A stretch of 64,000 nt of DNA. Origin: Phycisphaerales bacterium (GTDB taxonomy: Bacteria; Planctomycetota; Phycisphaerae; UBA1845). The stretch is taken from NCBI GenBank assembly GCA_020852275.1, contig JADZBE010000042.1, forward strand, positions 1 to 64,000, given 5' to 3'. The notes beneath the pieces were generated by a model. That model made no database searches and had not been told where the DNA came from. It saw only the letters and a list, made by a program, of their open reading frames with translations. A program made the translations under genes and the position numbers. Of the stretch, positions 40,839 through 50,050 are shown piece after piece. Numbering within the stretch: position 1 is the first letter of the stretch; every line of letters begins with the position of its first letter.

Positions 40839-42320
40839 ATGCACGCGCCGGCCAGACCCATGACTTTCACGTTGATGTTCGCGCTGTTTGCGGCCTCTGC
40901 CGCCGTTTCCGCCCAGGATCAGGCGCCCACGATGGACGAGATGCTCACGAAAGTCGCCGCCGCGCTGCCGGACAAGGCGCCCGCCATCCCCCAAGCCGCG
41001 CGGCGCCTGCTGGTCTTCACGCTGACGAAGGGCTATCGCCACTCCTCGATCCCCATCGGCGCCGAAGCCCTCAAACGCATGGGCGAAAAGACCGGCGCAT
41101 ATCAGACCGAGATCAGCGAAGACGTGAACTTGTTCAAGCCGGAAAGCCTGAAACGTTTCGACGCCGTGCTCATGCTCAGCACCACCGGAGAGCTGTTCGA
41201 TGATCCCGCGATGCGGCAGGCGGTGCTCGACTTCGTGCGAAGCGGAAGAGGCTGGATCGGCATCCACGCGGCTACGGACTGTTTCTATCAATGGCCTGAT
41301 TACGGAGAAATGATCGGCGGCTATTTCGACGGGCACCCGTGGCATGAGAAGGTGGGCATCAAAATCGACGACGCGAAACACCCGGTCAACGCCGTCTTCG
41401 CAGGCAACCCCTTTGAGATCGTCGATGAGATCTACCAGTTCAAATATCCTTACGCGCGATCCAAACTGCACGTGCTCACCAGTCTTGACGTGACCCGGAC
41501 GGCCATGAAGAAGGATGGTATTCACCGTGCCGACGCCGATTTCGCGGTAAGCTGGGTGCGCGGCTATGGCAACGGCAGAGTCTTCAACTGCTCGCTGGGG
41601 CACCGTGAAGAGATATATTGGAATCCCACCGTGCTGCGGCACTACCTCGCCGGGATTCAGTTCGCATTCGGAGACCTTCCCGCCGAAAGCGCGCCGAGTC
41701 TGCAAACCACGCCGGGATGGACGCGTCTGTTCAACGGCAAGGATCTGGCAGGCTGGAAGGGGCTGGTGGCCGATCCGCCTGCGCGGGCAAAAATGAGCGC
41801 CGCGGAATTGAAATCCGCGCAGGTGACTGCGGATGAGTCGATGCGCGCGCACTGGAAAGTGGAAAACGGCGTGCTGGCGTTTGACGGGCAGGGATCGCAC
41901 TTGTGCACGGCGCGCGATTATGGCGACTTCGAGATGCTGGTGGACTGGAAAATCGAGCCGGGCGGAGACAGCGGCATCTACCTTCGCGGCAGCCCCCAGG
42001 TGCAGATCTGGGATCCCGCCCAGTGGCCTCAGGGCAGCGGCGGACTTTACAATAATGAGAAAAACCCGAAGGATCCGCTGGCTGTTGCCGACCATTCGGT
42101 GGGGCAATGGAACACCTTTCATATACAAATGACCGGCGACCGCGTCACGGTCGCGCTCAACGACCGGCTGGTGGTGGACAACACAGTCCTGGAGAATTAC
42201 TGGGAGCGCGGCAAGCCCATCTATCCTTCCGGCCAGATTGAGCTGCAAAGCCACGGCACGAAGCTCTGGTTCCGGGACATCTGGATCCGGCAGATCAGCA
42301 GCGGCAACGCGGGGAAATGA
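40839..42320 (+). CDS. ThuA-like domain fused to DUF1080 (3-keto-disaccharide hydrolase type)
   Basis: The 493-residue protein starts at the ATG at 40839 with GGGAGG seven bases upstream, and has a signal peptide (FTLMFALFAASAAVSA). Residues 50-285 form a ThuA-like glutamine-amidotransferase fold (LLVFTLTKGYRHSSIPIGAEAL, WIGIHAATDCFYQWPDYGEMIGG, GRVFNCSLGH). Residues 295-485 are DUF1080, a concanavalin-like jelly roll (WTRLFNGKDLAGWKG, DYGDFEMLVDWKIEPGGDSGIYLRG, WNTFHIQMTGDRVTVALNDRLV). DUF1080 enzymes include hydrolases of 3-keto-glycosides. ThuA acts on 3-keto-sugars in Rhizobium. So this is probably an exported enzyme of keto-sugar breakdown, typical of planctomycetes. Confidence 0.9.
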   Translation: MHAPARPMTFTLMFALFAASAAVSAQDQAPTMDEMLTKVAAALPDKAPAIPQAARRLLVFTLTKGYRHSSIPIGAEALKRMGEKTGAYQTEISEDVNLFKPESLKRFDAVLMLSTTGELFDDPAMRQAVLDFVRSGRGWIGIHAATDCFYQWPDYGEMIGGYFDGHPWHEKVGIKIDDAKHPVNAVFAGNPFEIVDEIYQFKYPYARSKLHVLTSLDVTRTAMKKDGIHRADADFAVSWVRGYGNGRVFNCSLGHREEIYWNPTVLRHYLAGIQFAFGDLPAESAPSLQTTPGWTRLFNGKDLAGWKGLVADPPARAKMSAAELKSAQVTADESMRAHWKVENGVLAFDGQGSHLCTARDYGDFEMLVDWKIEPGGDSGIYLRGSPQVQIWDPAQWPQGSGGLYNNEKNPKDPLAVADHSVGQWNTFHIQMTGDRVTVALNDRLVVDNTVLENYWERGKPIYPSGQIELQSHGTKLWFRDIWIRQISSGNAGK

Positions 42321-42659
42321 TGATCCGCAGAGGATGCAGATAAACGCAGAGGATTGCTGCCCGAACCAGATGAATGCGGGTGAAATTGGATGCTGACTGC
42401 GCAGGTCGGACGTGAGCGGATGGGGGAGACAATCCGAGATCGCCTGTGGTATTGGTTTCCAAGTGTGTCTGTGGCGCCGATTTTCAAGTATGGCTGTGGC
42501 GCCGGTTTCCAACGGGTGTGTGTAGCACAGGTTTACGACCTGTGCGATTGCAGGACGGTTGTTGAACTCGCCCGCCGTGCTCTGCTCTGCGTCCATCTGC
42601 GTCCTCTGCGGATATTGTTCTTGAATGGAAGTTTGGCAAACATCGGGAGATAATGGGGC
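42321..42659. repeat. 339-base gap with family C and D repeats
   Basis: 42325-42365 carries GATCCGCAGAGGATGCAGAT and ACGCAGAGGATT. 42451-42545 has several 27-base units with GTGGCGCCGATTTTCAAGTA and GTGGCGCCGGTTTCCAACGG, then CACAGGTTTACGACCTGTGC. 42579-42614 has CTGCGTCCATCTGCGTCCTC then TGCGGAT, the same sequence that occurs inside purL. No gene is recognised. Confidence 0.75.
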
Positions 42660-43013
42660 ATGCCCAATCCACTGTGCCATTTCGAATTCATGACCGGCGA
42701 CGTCCAGAAGTGCCGGGAATTCTATGGGAAAGTCTTCGACTGGACGTTCGACGACCAGGCCATGCCCGGATACACGCTGATCCACACGGGCGCGGACCCC
42801 GGCGGCGGGTTGATGTCGCGCCCCGCGGTCGCCCCGATGGCCTGCCTGACCGTCTATTTCAGCGTGGCGGATATGGAGCAGACCATCCGCAAGGTCAAGG
42901 AGGGCGGCGGGCGGATTCTTGTGGAACCCACGGACATCCCGCACGTTGGAACGTATGCGATCATTGCGGATCCTGAGCAGGTGGTTGTGGGTCTGCTCAA
43001 GCCCGCGGGATGA
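42660..43013 (+). CDS. VOC-superfamily (glyoxalase-like) protein
   Basis: The 117-residue protein has the paired beta-alpha-beta-beta-beta units of the VOC fold: FEFMTGDVQKCREFYGKVFDWTF, YFSVADMEQTIRKVKEGGGRILVEP and YAIIADPEQVVVGLLKP. Such small proteins include glyoxalases, bleomycin-resistance proteins and epimerases. The metal ligands are not all evident (His7 and late Glu/Gln), so the activity is open. GGGAG lies ten bases before the ATG. It stands 200 bases before dapB on the same strand. Confidence 0.82.
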   Translation: MPNPLCHFEFMTGDVQKCREFYGKVFDWTFDDQAMPGYTLIHTGADPGGGLMSRPAVAPMACLTVYFSVADMEQTIRKVKEGGGRILVEPTDIPHVGTYAIIADPEQVVVGLLKPAG

Positions 43014-43220
43014 GGGGCTCAATGGGCCAAATGCGCCGAGAATTGGGGTGAATTGGGTTGTGACAATTTTATCGGCGACTGACCGCGAATCAAGAAAATC
43101 AGGACTGCCGCTCGCCCTGACACGCATGGGAGGTTCGATTTGCCGCCCCTCAACCGAAATCGAACGACGAAGAGCTTACAGTGAGGCGACTCGGCACGCG
43201 GCCGCCACCCGGAGGTTCCC

Positions 43221-44030
43221 ATGAAATTGGTGCGACGCATTCAATTGGCCGTGACCGGCGCCACGGGGCGCATGGGGCAGCGCGTCCTGGCGCTCGCCTC
43301 GGAAGACGCCCGCTTCGAGCTGGTCGCCGCGCTCACGGAGGACGCCGACCCGCGTCTCGGCAAGCCCACCTCATTCGGGCGCGCGACCCTGACCCCGGAC
43401 CGCCGCCGCACTCAGCCCTGCGACGTGCTCGTCGACTTCTCCACGCCGGACGGCACCATCGAGCACCTGCGCGACTGCGTTCGCGACGGCGTGCCCGTGG
43501 TCATCGGCACAACCGGTCACGACGCCGTTCAGAGCGCCGAGATCGAGCACGCGTGCTCCGTCATTCCCGTCCTCCACGCGTCGAACTTCAGCCTCGGCGT
43601 CAATCTACTGCTGTCGATTGTTGGGCGGCTCGCCAATTCGCTGGGTCCGGACTTCGACATCGAAATCGTTGAGGGACACCACCGCCGCAAAGCCGATGCG
43701 CCCAGTGGCACGGCCCTGTCTCTTCTCGACGCCATCCTCAGGGAAACCGGGCGATCGCGCGATCAGCACGTCGTCTTCGGGCGCCAGGGGCAGACCGGTC
43801 AGCGCCCTGCGGGTCAGATCGGCGTCCACGCGGTGCGCATGGGCGACCTCGTCGGCGAACACGAAATCCACTTTGCCGGACCGGGCGAGACGATAACCCT
43901 GAAGCACTCCGCTCTGTCGCGGGACACGTTCGCCGCGGGAGCGCTCCGCGCGGCCTTGTGGCTTGCGGGCAAACCGCCGGGGCGTTACGCGATGGCGCAC
44001 GTGTTGGGCGAAGGGCCGGAAGCGCGGTGA
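43221..44030 (+). CDS. dapB: 4-hydroxy-tetrahydrodipicolinate reductase
   Basis: DapB reduces HTPA with NAD(P)H in lysine and diaminopimelate synthesis. The 269-residue protein has the Rossmann motif VTGATGRMGQRV, DVLVDFSTPDG and IGTTGH around the nicotinamide site, and the catalytic His/Lys motif in VEGHHRRKADAPSGTAL. QIGVHAVRMGDLVGEHEIHF is the tetramer arm. GGAGG sits five bases before the ATG. No other dap gene is adjacent. Confidence 0.96.
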   Translation: MKLVRRIQLAVTGATGRMGQRVLALASEDARFELVAALTEDADPRLGKPTSFGRATLTPDRRRTQPCDVLVDFSTPDGTIEHLRDCVRDGVPVVIGTTGHDAVQSAEIEHACSVIPVLHASNFSLGVNLLLSIVGRLANSLGPDFDIEIVEGHHRRKADAPSGTALSLLDAILRETGRSRDQHVVFGRQGQTGQRPAGQIGVHAVRMGDLVGEHEIHFAGPGETITLKHSALSRDTFAAGALRAALWLAGKPPGRYAMAHVLGEGPEAR

Positions 44031-44211
44031 CCGGGAGCGAGATGCTCCTCCGCGCCCGCGCCGTCGGTTATGACCCTTGGCACTTCTGCATGACCCAAGA
44101 CTCGACGCACGAGCAGAGCCGCGCCCGCAAGAAAGCAGGTTCTCTTCCCAACGTTTTCTTGCGCTGAGTCCGCTCCCTGACGGTCGCGGCGCCGTTGTTC
44201 AGGGATCCCGC

Positions 44212-45246
44212 CTACTTCGGCGCTTGCCTGAGAATCTGCTCGATCAGCTTCGGATCATCCGCAAGCAGGCCCGCTTGGACGAGTCGCGGAATCAGCGGCG
44301 GCCAGCGATTCGGCTCGCGCGCGAAGACGTCTTTGAAGATGGGAAGGGCGTCATCGAGCTTTCCGTGGGTCGCCAGCGTCACCGCCTGCCAGAAAGAAAG
44401 TTCCGCGATGTCGGGGGCCAGCCTGGCGGCGGCGGTGTATTCGCGGTTCGCCGCCGCGAAGTCCTTCTGCTCCACGGCAAGGTCGCCCGCGTTCATGTGG
44501 TTGTACGCGCGCTGCAGCGATATCAGCCGGCGCAGCTCCACCAGCGGCGCCGCGTGATCCTCCACGCGCAGGTCGAACAGCTTGTCCTCCCACGCGCGCC
44601 CGCTCGGCTCTCCTTTCACGATCAGAATCGCCGCCGACTGCCGCCCCCGGATGTCGCCGCCTTCCTTCTCCGCGGCCTCCAGCGCCGCCATCATCCGCTC
44701 CGCCAGATCCCCCTTCGCGCTTCGATACGCATCTGCCATCGCCCCGCAGACCGTGCTTTTTTCCATCAGGTTCGCTTGAACGGAGAACTGGCCGGCTTCG
44801 TCCACGACGTGTCCGGCCTCGGCGATGCAATGGCTGCCCGTATGCGCCGCGACGAGACCCTTGGCGTCGATCATGGCCACCTGCCGAATGTCACTCCGCG
44901 GGTCGGCTGCCAGCAGCCCGTTGAGCGCTTCCGGCGCGGACTTGCCCAGCTTCATCATGTCCAGCCCCAGCGGTCCATACGCCGGATCCACCAGCGACTG
45001 CGTCGCCACCGCGCCGACGCCCGCCGCCGCCCACGGCACCACCGAGCCGACGGAAAACCAATGCGACTGCACGGCCACGCCCATCCGCCCGCTGGCCGGA
45101 TCGCGCGCGACGATGGAGTACGTGTGCACCGGGCGCAAGTCCGCGCCGCGCCGGTCCACCGCCGCGTCGCAGCGCATGGCGGCTGCCTCTTCAAAGACCA
45201 ACAGGGCTTGCAACTGGAAAACTCCCGAAAGCACAACCAGCATCAT
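44212..45246 (-). CDS. DUF1028 protein with C-terminal tetratricopeptide-like region
   Basis: The 344-residue protein begins at the ATG at 45244-45246, seven bases after GGGG and directly before a signal peptide (MMLVVLSGVFQLQALLVFEEA). DUF1028 is an Ntn-hydrolase-like family. Its motifs here are HTYSIVARDPASGRMGVAVQS, GVGAVATQSLVDP and QVAMIDAKGLVAAHTG. Residues 240-340 have a TPR-like repeat (RAYNHMNAGDLAVEQKDFAAANREYTAAARLAPD). No enzyme activity is proven for DUF1028. The signal suggests a periplasmic location. It is a single gene. Confidence 0.82.
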   Translation of the reverse strand: MMLVVLSGVFQLQALLVFEEAAAMRCDAAVDRRGADLRPVHTYSIVARDPASGRMGVAVQSHWFSVGSVVPWAAAGVGAVATQSLVDPAYGPLGLDMMKLGKSAPEALNGLLAADPRSDIRQVAMIDAKGLVAAHTGSHCIAEAGHVVDEAGQFSVQANLMEKSTVCGAMADAYRSAKGDLAERMMAALEAAEKEGGDIRGRQSAAILIVKGEPSGRAWEDKLFDLRVEDHAAPLVELRRLISLQRAYNHMNAGDLAVEQKDFAAANREYTAAARLAPDIAELSFWQAVTLATHGKLDDALPIFKDVFAREPNRWPPLIPRLVQAGLLADDPKLIEQILRQAPK

Positions 45247-45559
45247 GACGATCCCCTTTGACTCGAACAGGGCTATCCCTTCGTGCACCTACTCCACCCT
45301 GCGGCGCCCGTTTCCAACCGTTGCTGATCCTACCACGAATCTCCTGCCCCTTCCCTCCTGCTCGCCGGCACATCGGCGAGAAGCGCCCGCCCGCACCATC
45401 CACCCGTCAACCTCGAACCCCCGAGTGCATTCTCCGCTCGCGTCTCCACCGATCTCCACCGGCAGGCCGTCGCTTGTCAGCAAGTCCCGGATCGGAGAGA
45501 ATGAACTGGAAACCGGCGCTGCGGCCCCAGACCGGAAACCTGTACACTCGGCTGATGAC
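45247..45559. other. 313-base intergenic region, nothing recognised
   Basis: The gap lies between divergent genes. A frame continuous with the downstream thioesterase passes through it but has atypical composition, so I read it as non-coding. No repeat, RNA or clear promoter is seen. Confidence 0.5.
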
Positions 45560-45973
45560 ATGACGGATCAAGAGGAACCCAACCCGCTGCTCATCTGCAC
45601 CATGCCCTTCCGCGTGCGCTATGCGGAATGCGACCCAATGGGCTATCTGCACCATGCCCATTATTGGGTTTACTTTGAGGAAGTGCGTACGGAACTGCTG
45701 CGCCGTCAGGGATTCGTGTATCGAGATCTCGAAGCCGCCGGCGTCCTTTTCGTGGTACACAAACTGACCTGCACGTTCCTTCGCCCGGTGCGGTATGACG
45801 ATATTGTAAACGTGGAATGCAGGGTCGAGCGCATCACGCATACGCGCGTGGATCATTCTTATGCAGTCCTGCGCGGACCGGAAGTCTGCACCCGCGCGAC
45901 CTCGACGCTCGCCTGCGTCGGCCGCGATGGAAAACCTATGGTCATGCCCAAAGAGTTGTGGCCCAAGCCATGA
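45560..45973 (+). CDS. Acyl-CoA thioesterase of the 4-hydroxybenzoyl-CoA family
   Basis: The hot-dog fold enzyme has 137 residues. The catalytic motif FRVRYAECDPMGYLHHAHYWVYFEEVRTELL contains the family Asp (in ECDPMG) and the helix that follows. LTCTFLRPVRYDDIVNVECRVERI is the second conserved region, as in YbgC/4HBT enzymes. These hydrolyse acyl-CoA or acyl-ACP thioesters; YbgC works with the Tol-Pal system, but no tol genes are near. The ATG at 45560 was chosen because homologous length starts here; an ATG at 45602 is possible. Confidence 0.88.
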   Translation: MTDQEEPNPLLICTMPFRVRYAECDPMGYLHHAHYWVYFEEVRTELLRRQGFVYRDLEAAGVLFVVHKLTCTFLRPVRYDDIVNVECRVERITHTRVDHSYAVLRGPEVCTRATSTLACVGRDGKPMVMPKELWPKP

Positions 45974-45979
45974 CCGAGC

Positions 45980-46095
45980 GTGGTGAAACCCGAAACCGGG
46001 CCGTGGAACCGTCGCGCCCGCGCAGGCGGGGGTGCAGGGCGCATGGAGATCATGCTGGATTCCCGCCTGCGCGGGAATGGCGGGCGGCATCGCTC
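45980..46095. repeat. Composite CCCGC-hairpin element (family B)
   Basis: Starts GTGGTGAAACCCGAAACC, contains CGCCCGCGCAGGCGGGGGTG and then GGATTCCCGCCTGCGCGGGA followed by ATGGCGGG. The two hairpin cores are about 40 bases apart, shorter than in other copies. It fills the convergent gap between the thioesterase and the RND pump. Confidence 0.8.
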
Positions 46096-46106
46096 CTCAC
46101 GCGCGG

Positions 46107-49100
46107 TCAGGCGGCGGTTCGCCAGACCTTGCGGAGCCGCATTCTCTGGGCAATCAGAAAAATCACCGGATACACCAGCAATTCCATGATGAAGCTGGTG
46201 ATCATGCCCCCGATGAGCGGCGCCGCCATGCGCCGCATCGTGTCCGCGCCCGCGCCCGCCGCCCACATGAGCGGGAGCAGTCCGATGAAGTCCGTCGCCA
46301 CCGTCATCATCTTCGGTCGAATGCGCATCACCGCGCCGTCGTGAATCGCGGTCATCAGGTCCTGCCTGTTGTTCATCCGCCCCTCGGCCTGGAAGCGGTC
46401 GAAACTGTTGTGCAGATAGAGGAGCATGACCTGCCCCGTCTCGGCGTCCACGCCCGCCAGCGCGATCATTCCAATATAAACGGCGAGCGAAAGGTTGTAA
46501 TCCAACAAGTACAGCAGCCATACCGCTCCCACCAGGCTGAACGGAACCGCCAGCAGCACCACGCACGTCTGGAACCACGAGCGCATGTTGATGTACAGCA
46601 GCAATACAATGATGACCCCGGTCAGCGGAATCACCACGCGCAGCCGCGCCGCCGCGGCCTGCATGTACTCATACTGCCCGGACCACGCGAGGTTGTATCC
46701 CGGCGGCAGCGTTACGTGCTCCGCGACGCGGCGCCGCGCCTCGGCGATCCAGCCGCCGATGTCCGAGGTGCTCAGGTCCACGTAGATCCACACCGTCTTG
46801 CGCGAGTTCTCGCTGCGGATCATGTCCGGACCGGCCTCCACGCCGATGCGCGCGACCTGCGCCAGCGGCACCTGCGCGCCGGAGGGCGTGGCCACCAACG
46901 TGCGCTCCAGCGCCGGCAGGTTGTCGCGCAGCTCGCGCGGGTAGCGCAGGCTCACCGGGTAGCGCTCCAGCCCCTCGACGGTCCACGTCACGTTCATCCC
47001 GCCGATGGCCGTGAGAATGACGTCGTGCACGTCCGCGACGGTCAGCCCGTAGCGCGCGATCTCGTCGCGGTCGATGTCGAAGTCGAGATACTTCCCGCCA
47101 AGCGTTTTTTCCAGAATGGCCGCGCGCGTCCCCGGCAGCGTGCGAACTTCTCCGAGAATGCGCGTGCCCAGTTCGGAGAGCGTGGCGAGATCGTCGCCCA
47201 TGATCTTGATGCCCACCGGCGTCTTGATGCCCGTGCTGAGCATGTCGATGCGCGTGCGGATCGGCTGCGTCCAGGCGTTCGTCAGACCCGGGAACTGGAC
47301 CCCGTCATTAAGCCCCGGGTGGTACGCCTCGCCCTCGTGATAGCCGTTGACCAGCTCATCGACGGTGATGGGTCGAATCTCGGGCCAAAAAGCCTCGCAA
47401 CCCGTCCAGCGGCTCATCCAGTCCGGCAGCGCTGAGTGCCACCGCTCCGCGCGGCGCGTCCGCCATTTCGCCGGGTCCGTTTCGAGCATGATCGTCGTCT
47501 CGATCATGCTCAGCGGCGCGGGATCCGTGGCGGTGGCGGCGCGGCCGACCTTACCGAACACGCGCTTCACCTCAGGAAACGTACCGATCAGCTTGTCCGT
47601 CTGCTGCAGAATCTCGCGCGCCTTGGTGATGCTCAGCCCTGGGTCCGTCGTCGGCATGTACAGCAGATCGCCTTCCTCCAGCGGAGGCATGAACTCGTGC
47701 CCCAGGCCGGGGAACGCGGCCGCCACCCTGGGAAAGCGCTCGGCGAGGTTCTCGCCGACCCACGGCAGCTTCGCCAATCCGAACAACGGAACCAGCGTGC
47801 TCACGGTGATCAGCACGGCGAGCAGGATCGTCACCCACGGCACGGCGATCGCCATCCTGAAGAACGGGTTGTACACCCACTGCATCAGCCGGCTGATCGG
47901 GTTGGCCTGCTCGTGGATGATTTTCTGCGGCAGCAGCAGCATGGCCGCAAACACCGCCCAACCCAGCGCGATCCACCCGCGATACGGCTCGATCGCGGGG
48001 AACGCGGTCGATGCGTAGTAGATCGACACCGCGGGCAGACCCATCGCCAGCAGCGTCAGCAGCGTGTTCATGCCTCGGCCCCAGTGCTTCGGCAGCACGC
48101 GCGGCGTGATGAACAGCACCATGAGCACGGGAATCACCGTCACCGACAGGATCGACCCCGCCGCCAGAGCGAAGGTCTTGGTGTACGCCAGCGGCTTGAA
48201 CAACCGTCCGCTCTCCTCGCCGAGGGCAAAGACGGGGATGAAGCTGACGGTGATGATGAGCAGGCTGAAGAACAGGGTCGGTGCGACTTCCTTGGCCGCT
48301 TCGATGATGATCTCGGCGCGCGGGCGCTCCACGGCTGGTTCGCCCCGTTTCGCGGCCTGGTGGAGGCGCTCCTCCTCGCGGTCGAGGTGCTTGTGCGCGT
48401 TCTCGACCATGACGACGGCGCTGTCCACCATGACGCCCACGGCGATGGCGATGCCGCCGAGGCTCATGATGTTGGCGTTGAGGCCGAGCAGGTGCATGAC
48501 GATGAGGCTTGCCAGGACGCCGGTGGGCACGACGAAGATGCTCACCAGTTCGCTGCGCATGTGCAGCAGCAGGACGATGCACACCAACCCGACGACCAGC
48601 ATTTCCTGCAGCAGCGTGTCCGTCAGCGTCGCCGCGGCGCGCTCGATCAAGCCCGAGCGGTCGTATTCCGTGGCGATGTCCACGCCCGGCGGTAGGCCCG
48701 TCTTCAGCTCGTCCAGCTTCTGCTTCACGTCGCGGATGACCTGATAGGCGTTGCCGCCGTGGCGCATCACGACGATGCCGCCGGCCACCTCGCCCTCGCC
48801 GTTCGATTCGGCGATGCCGCGGCGCAGCTCGGGTCCGACGATGATCTCGGCGACGTCGCGCAGATAGACGGGCGTGCCCTCGCTGCTGGCGCGCAGGGCG
48901 ACCTTTCCCAGGTCCTCCACAGCCTGCGCGGCGCGGATGCGTTGCAGCGGCTGGTTCGCTTCACGGGCGCGGCGCGCCTGCTCCGGCGTCAATTGCGCGA
49001 GGTACCCCCGGCAGCGGACCATGTACTCCGTCTCGGACATCTCGACCACGCTGCCGCCGACGTCCTGATTGGACCGCTCCAGCGCCATCCGCACGTCGCC

Positions 49101-49877
49101 CAGTCCGATGCCATACGCCAGCAGCCGGTCAGGGTCCACGACCACCTGATACTGCCGCACGAATCCGCCGATCGAGGCCACCTCCGACACGCCCTCGACC
49201 GCCGTCAACTCATAGCGCAAATACCAGTCCTGCAGACTGCGCAATTCGGACAAATCAAACTGCGATTCGACCAGCGTATGCGTCGCGTCCCATGGGCATG
49301 CTCCGGGCTGGTCAAATGCTCGGACGCGCTCCAGTTTGTCCCGCGCGGCGTAAGGGGCGTCCTGCCGGTGTGCATACCACTGATCCGGCGCTTCCGGATC
49401 GTGATACATGCCGTCCACGTGGTGCGGACAGTAATACCCATTGCGGACCGAATACTCATAAACCCAGCCGACGCCGGTGGCGTCAGGCCCCAGCTTGGGC
49501 GTGATCCCCTGCGGCAGTCGCCCCGCGACATAGTTGAGGTATTCCAATACCCTCGATCGCGCCCAATACAGGTCCGTGCCGTCCTCGAAAATTACATAGA
49601 CAAACGAAAGCCCGAAGGAAGACTGACCGCGAACCACCTTGGCATAGGGCACGGCCATCATGGCGGTGGTCAGCGGATAGGTGACCTGCGCCTCGACGAT
49701 TTCCGGCGACTGCTCGGGGTATTCGGTGACGACAATGACCTGAACGTCGGACAGGTCGGGAATGGCGTCCAGCCGGATGTTTTGCACCGCCCACACGCCC
49801 CCGGCCACGAGAAAGCCGGTGAGGATGAGCACGAGCATCCGGTTGGCGGCGCAGTAATCTATGAGCTTGGAAATCAT
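46107..49877 (-). CDS. CusA/CzcA-type heavy-metal RND efflux pump
   Basis: The 1256-residue inner-membrane pump has the HME-RND layout: helix 1 (MLVLILTGFLVAGGVWAV), LDAIPDLSDVQVIVVTEYPEQSP, two large periplasmic loops, and twelve helices. Family marks include VMVDSAVVMVENAHKHL, LEEGDLLYMPTTDPGLSI and DMLSTGIKTPVGIKIMGDD. The proton-relay region is ALAGVDAETGQVMLLYL. CusA exports Cu+/Ag+ through a CusB adaptor and an outer-membrane channel. The protein is ~200 residues longer than CusA; one insertion of ~60 residues in the first periplasmic loop is rich in His and Cys (YCPHHVDGMYHDPEAPDQWY and beyond). The adaptor gene is upstream on the same strand, 173 bases away. No outer-membrane channel gene is in the window. 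Confidence 0.94.
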   Translation of the reverse strand: MISKLIDYCAANRMLVLILTGFLVAGGVWAVQNIRLDAIPDLSDVQVIVVTEYPEQSPEIVEAQVTYPLTTAMMAVPYAKVVRGQSSFGLSFVYVIFEDGTDLYWARSRVLEYLNYVAGRLPQGITPKLGPDATGVGWVYEYSVRNGYYCPHHVDGMYHDPEAPDQWYAHRQDAPYAARDKLERVRAFDQPGACPWDATHTLVESQFDLSELRSLQDWYLRYELTAVEGVSEVASIGGFVRQYQVVVDPDRLLAYGIGLGDVRMALERSNQDVGGSVVEMSETEYMVRCRGYLAQLTPEQARRAREANQPLQRIRAAQAVEDLGKVALRASSEGTPVYLRDVAEIIVGPELRRGIAESNGEGEVAGGIVVMRHGGNAYQVIRDVKQKLDELKTGLPPGVDIATEYDRSGLIERAAATLTDTLLQEMLVVGLVCIVLLLHMRSELVSIFVVPTGVLASLIVMHLLGLNANIMSLGGIAIAVGVMVDSAVVMVENAHKHLDREEERLHQAAKRGEPAVERPRAEIIIEAAKEVAPTLFFSLLIITVSFIPVFALGEESGRLFKPLAYTKTFALAAGSILSVTVIPVLMVLFITPRVLPKHWGRGMNTLLTLLAMGLPAVSIYYASTAFPAIEPYRGWIALGWAVFAAMLLLPQKIIHEQANPISRLMQWVYNPFFRMAIAVPWVTILLAVLITVSTLVPLFGLAKLPWVGENLAERFPRVAAAFPGLGHEFMPPLEEGDLLYMPTTDPGLSITKAREILQQTDKLIGTFPEVKRVFGKVGRAATATDPAPLSMIETTIMLETDPAKWRTRRAERWHSALPDWMSRWTGCEAFWPEIRPITVDELVNGYHEGEAYHPGLNDGVQFPGLTNAWTQPIRTRIDMLSTGIKTPVGIKIMGDDLATLSELGTRILGEVRTLPGTRAAILEKTLGGKYLDFDIDRDEIARYGLTVADVHDVILTAIGGMNVTWTVEGLERYPVSLRYPRELRDNLPALERTLVATPSGAQVPLAQVARIGVEAGPDMIRSENSRKTVWIYVDLSTSDIGGWIAEARRRVAEHVTLPPGYNLAWSGQYEYMQAAAARLRVVIPLTGVIIVLLLYINMRSWFQTCVVLLAVPFSLVGAVWLLYLLDYNLSLAVYIGMIALAGVDAETGQVMLLYLHNSFDRFQAEGRMNNRQDLMTAIHDGAVMRIRPKMMTVATDFIGLLPLMWAAGAGADTMRRMAAPLIGGMITSFIMELLVYPVIFLIAQRMRLRKVWRTAA

Positions 49878-49904
49878 GGAAGAGAGCTGCTCGCGGTCGT
49901 TGAT

Positions 49905-50049
49905 AAGCTGCTAGCTGTTTGCTGCCGGCTACTGGCCAGAAACGCGGTCGCGTTTTCCCATTGCGACCATGAATCGCGTCCTGCCGAGCGTGCCGCAAGC
50001 GCGGGAGTCTTGCTCTGGCTCATAGCCGGCAGCTAGCAGCGAGCAGCTT
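49905..50049. repeat. 27-base inverted repeat between cusB-like and cusA-like genes
   Basis: AAGCTGCTAGCTGTTTGCTG at 49905 onward (to CCGGCTA) and its near-perfect reverse complement ending in GCAGCGAGCAGCTT at 50049 enclose about 90 bases. The arms could pair in the RNA between the two genes. A related AGCAGCTCATAGCCAGCAGC is at 61290-61312, just before mlaF. Confidence 0.75.
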
Positions 50050-50050
50050 C

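Noticed and set aside
44825..45559. N-terminal extension of the thioesterase by 245 codons
   Set aside because: It overlaps the DUF1028 gene in antisense and then crosses the intergenic gap. The family length is reached from the ATG at 45560.
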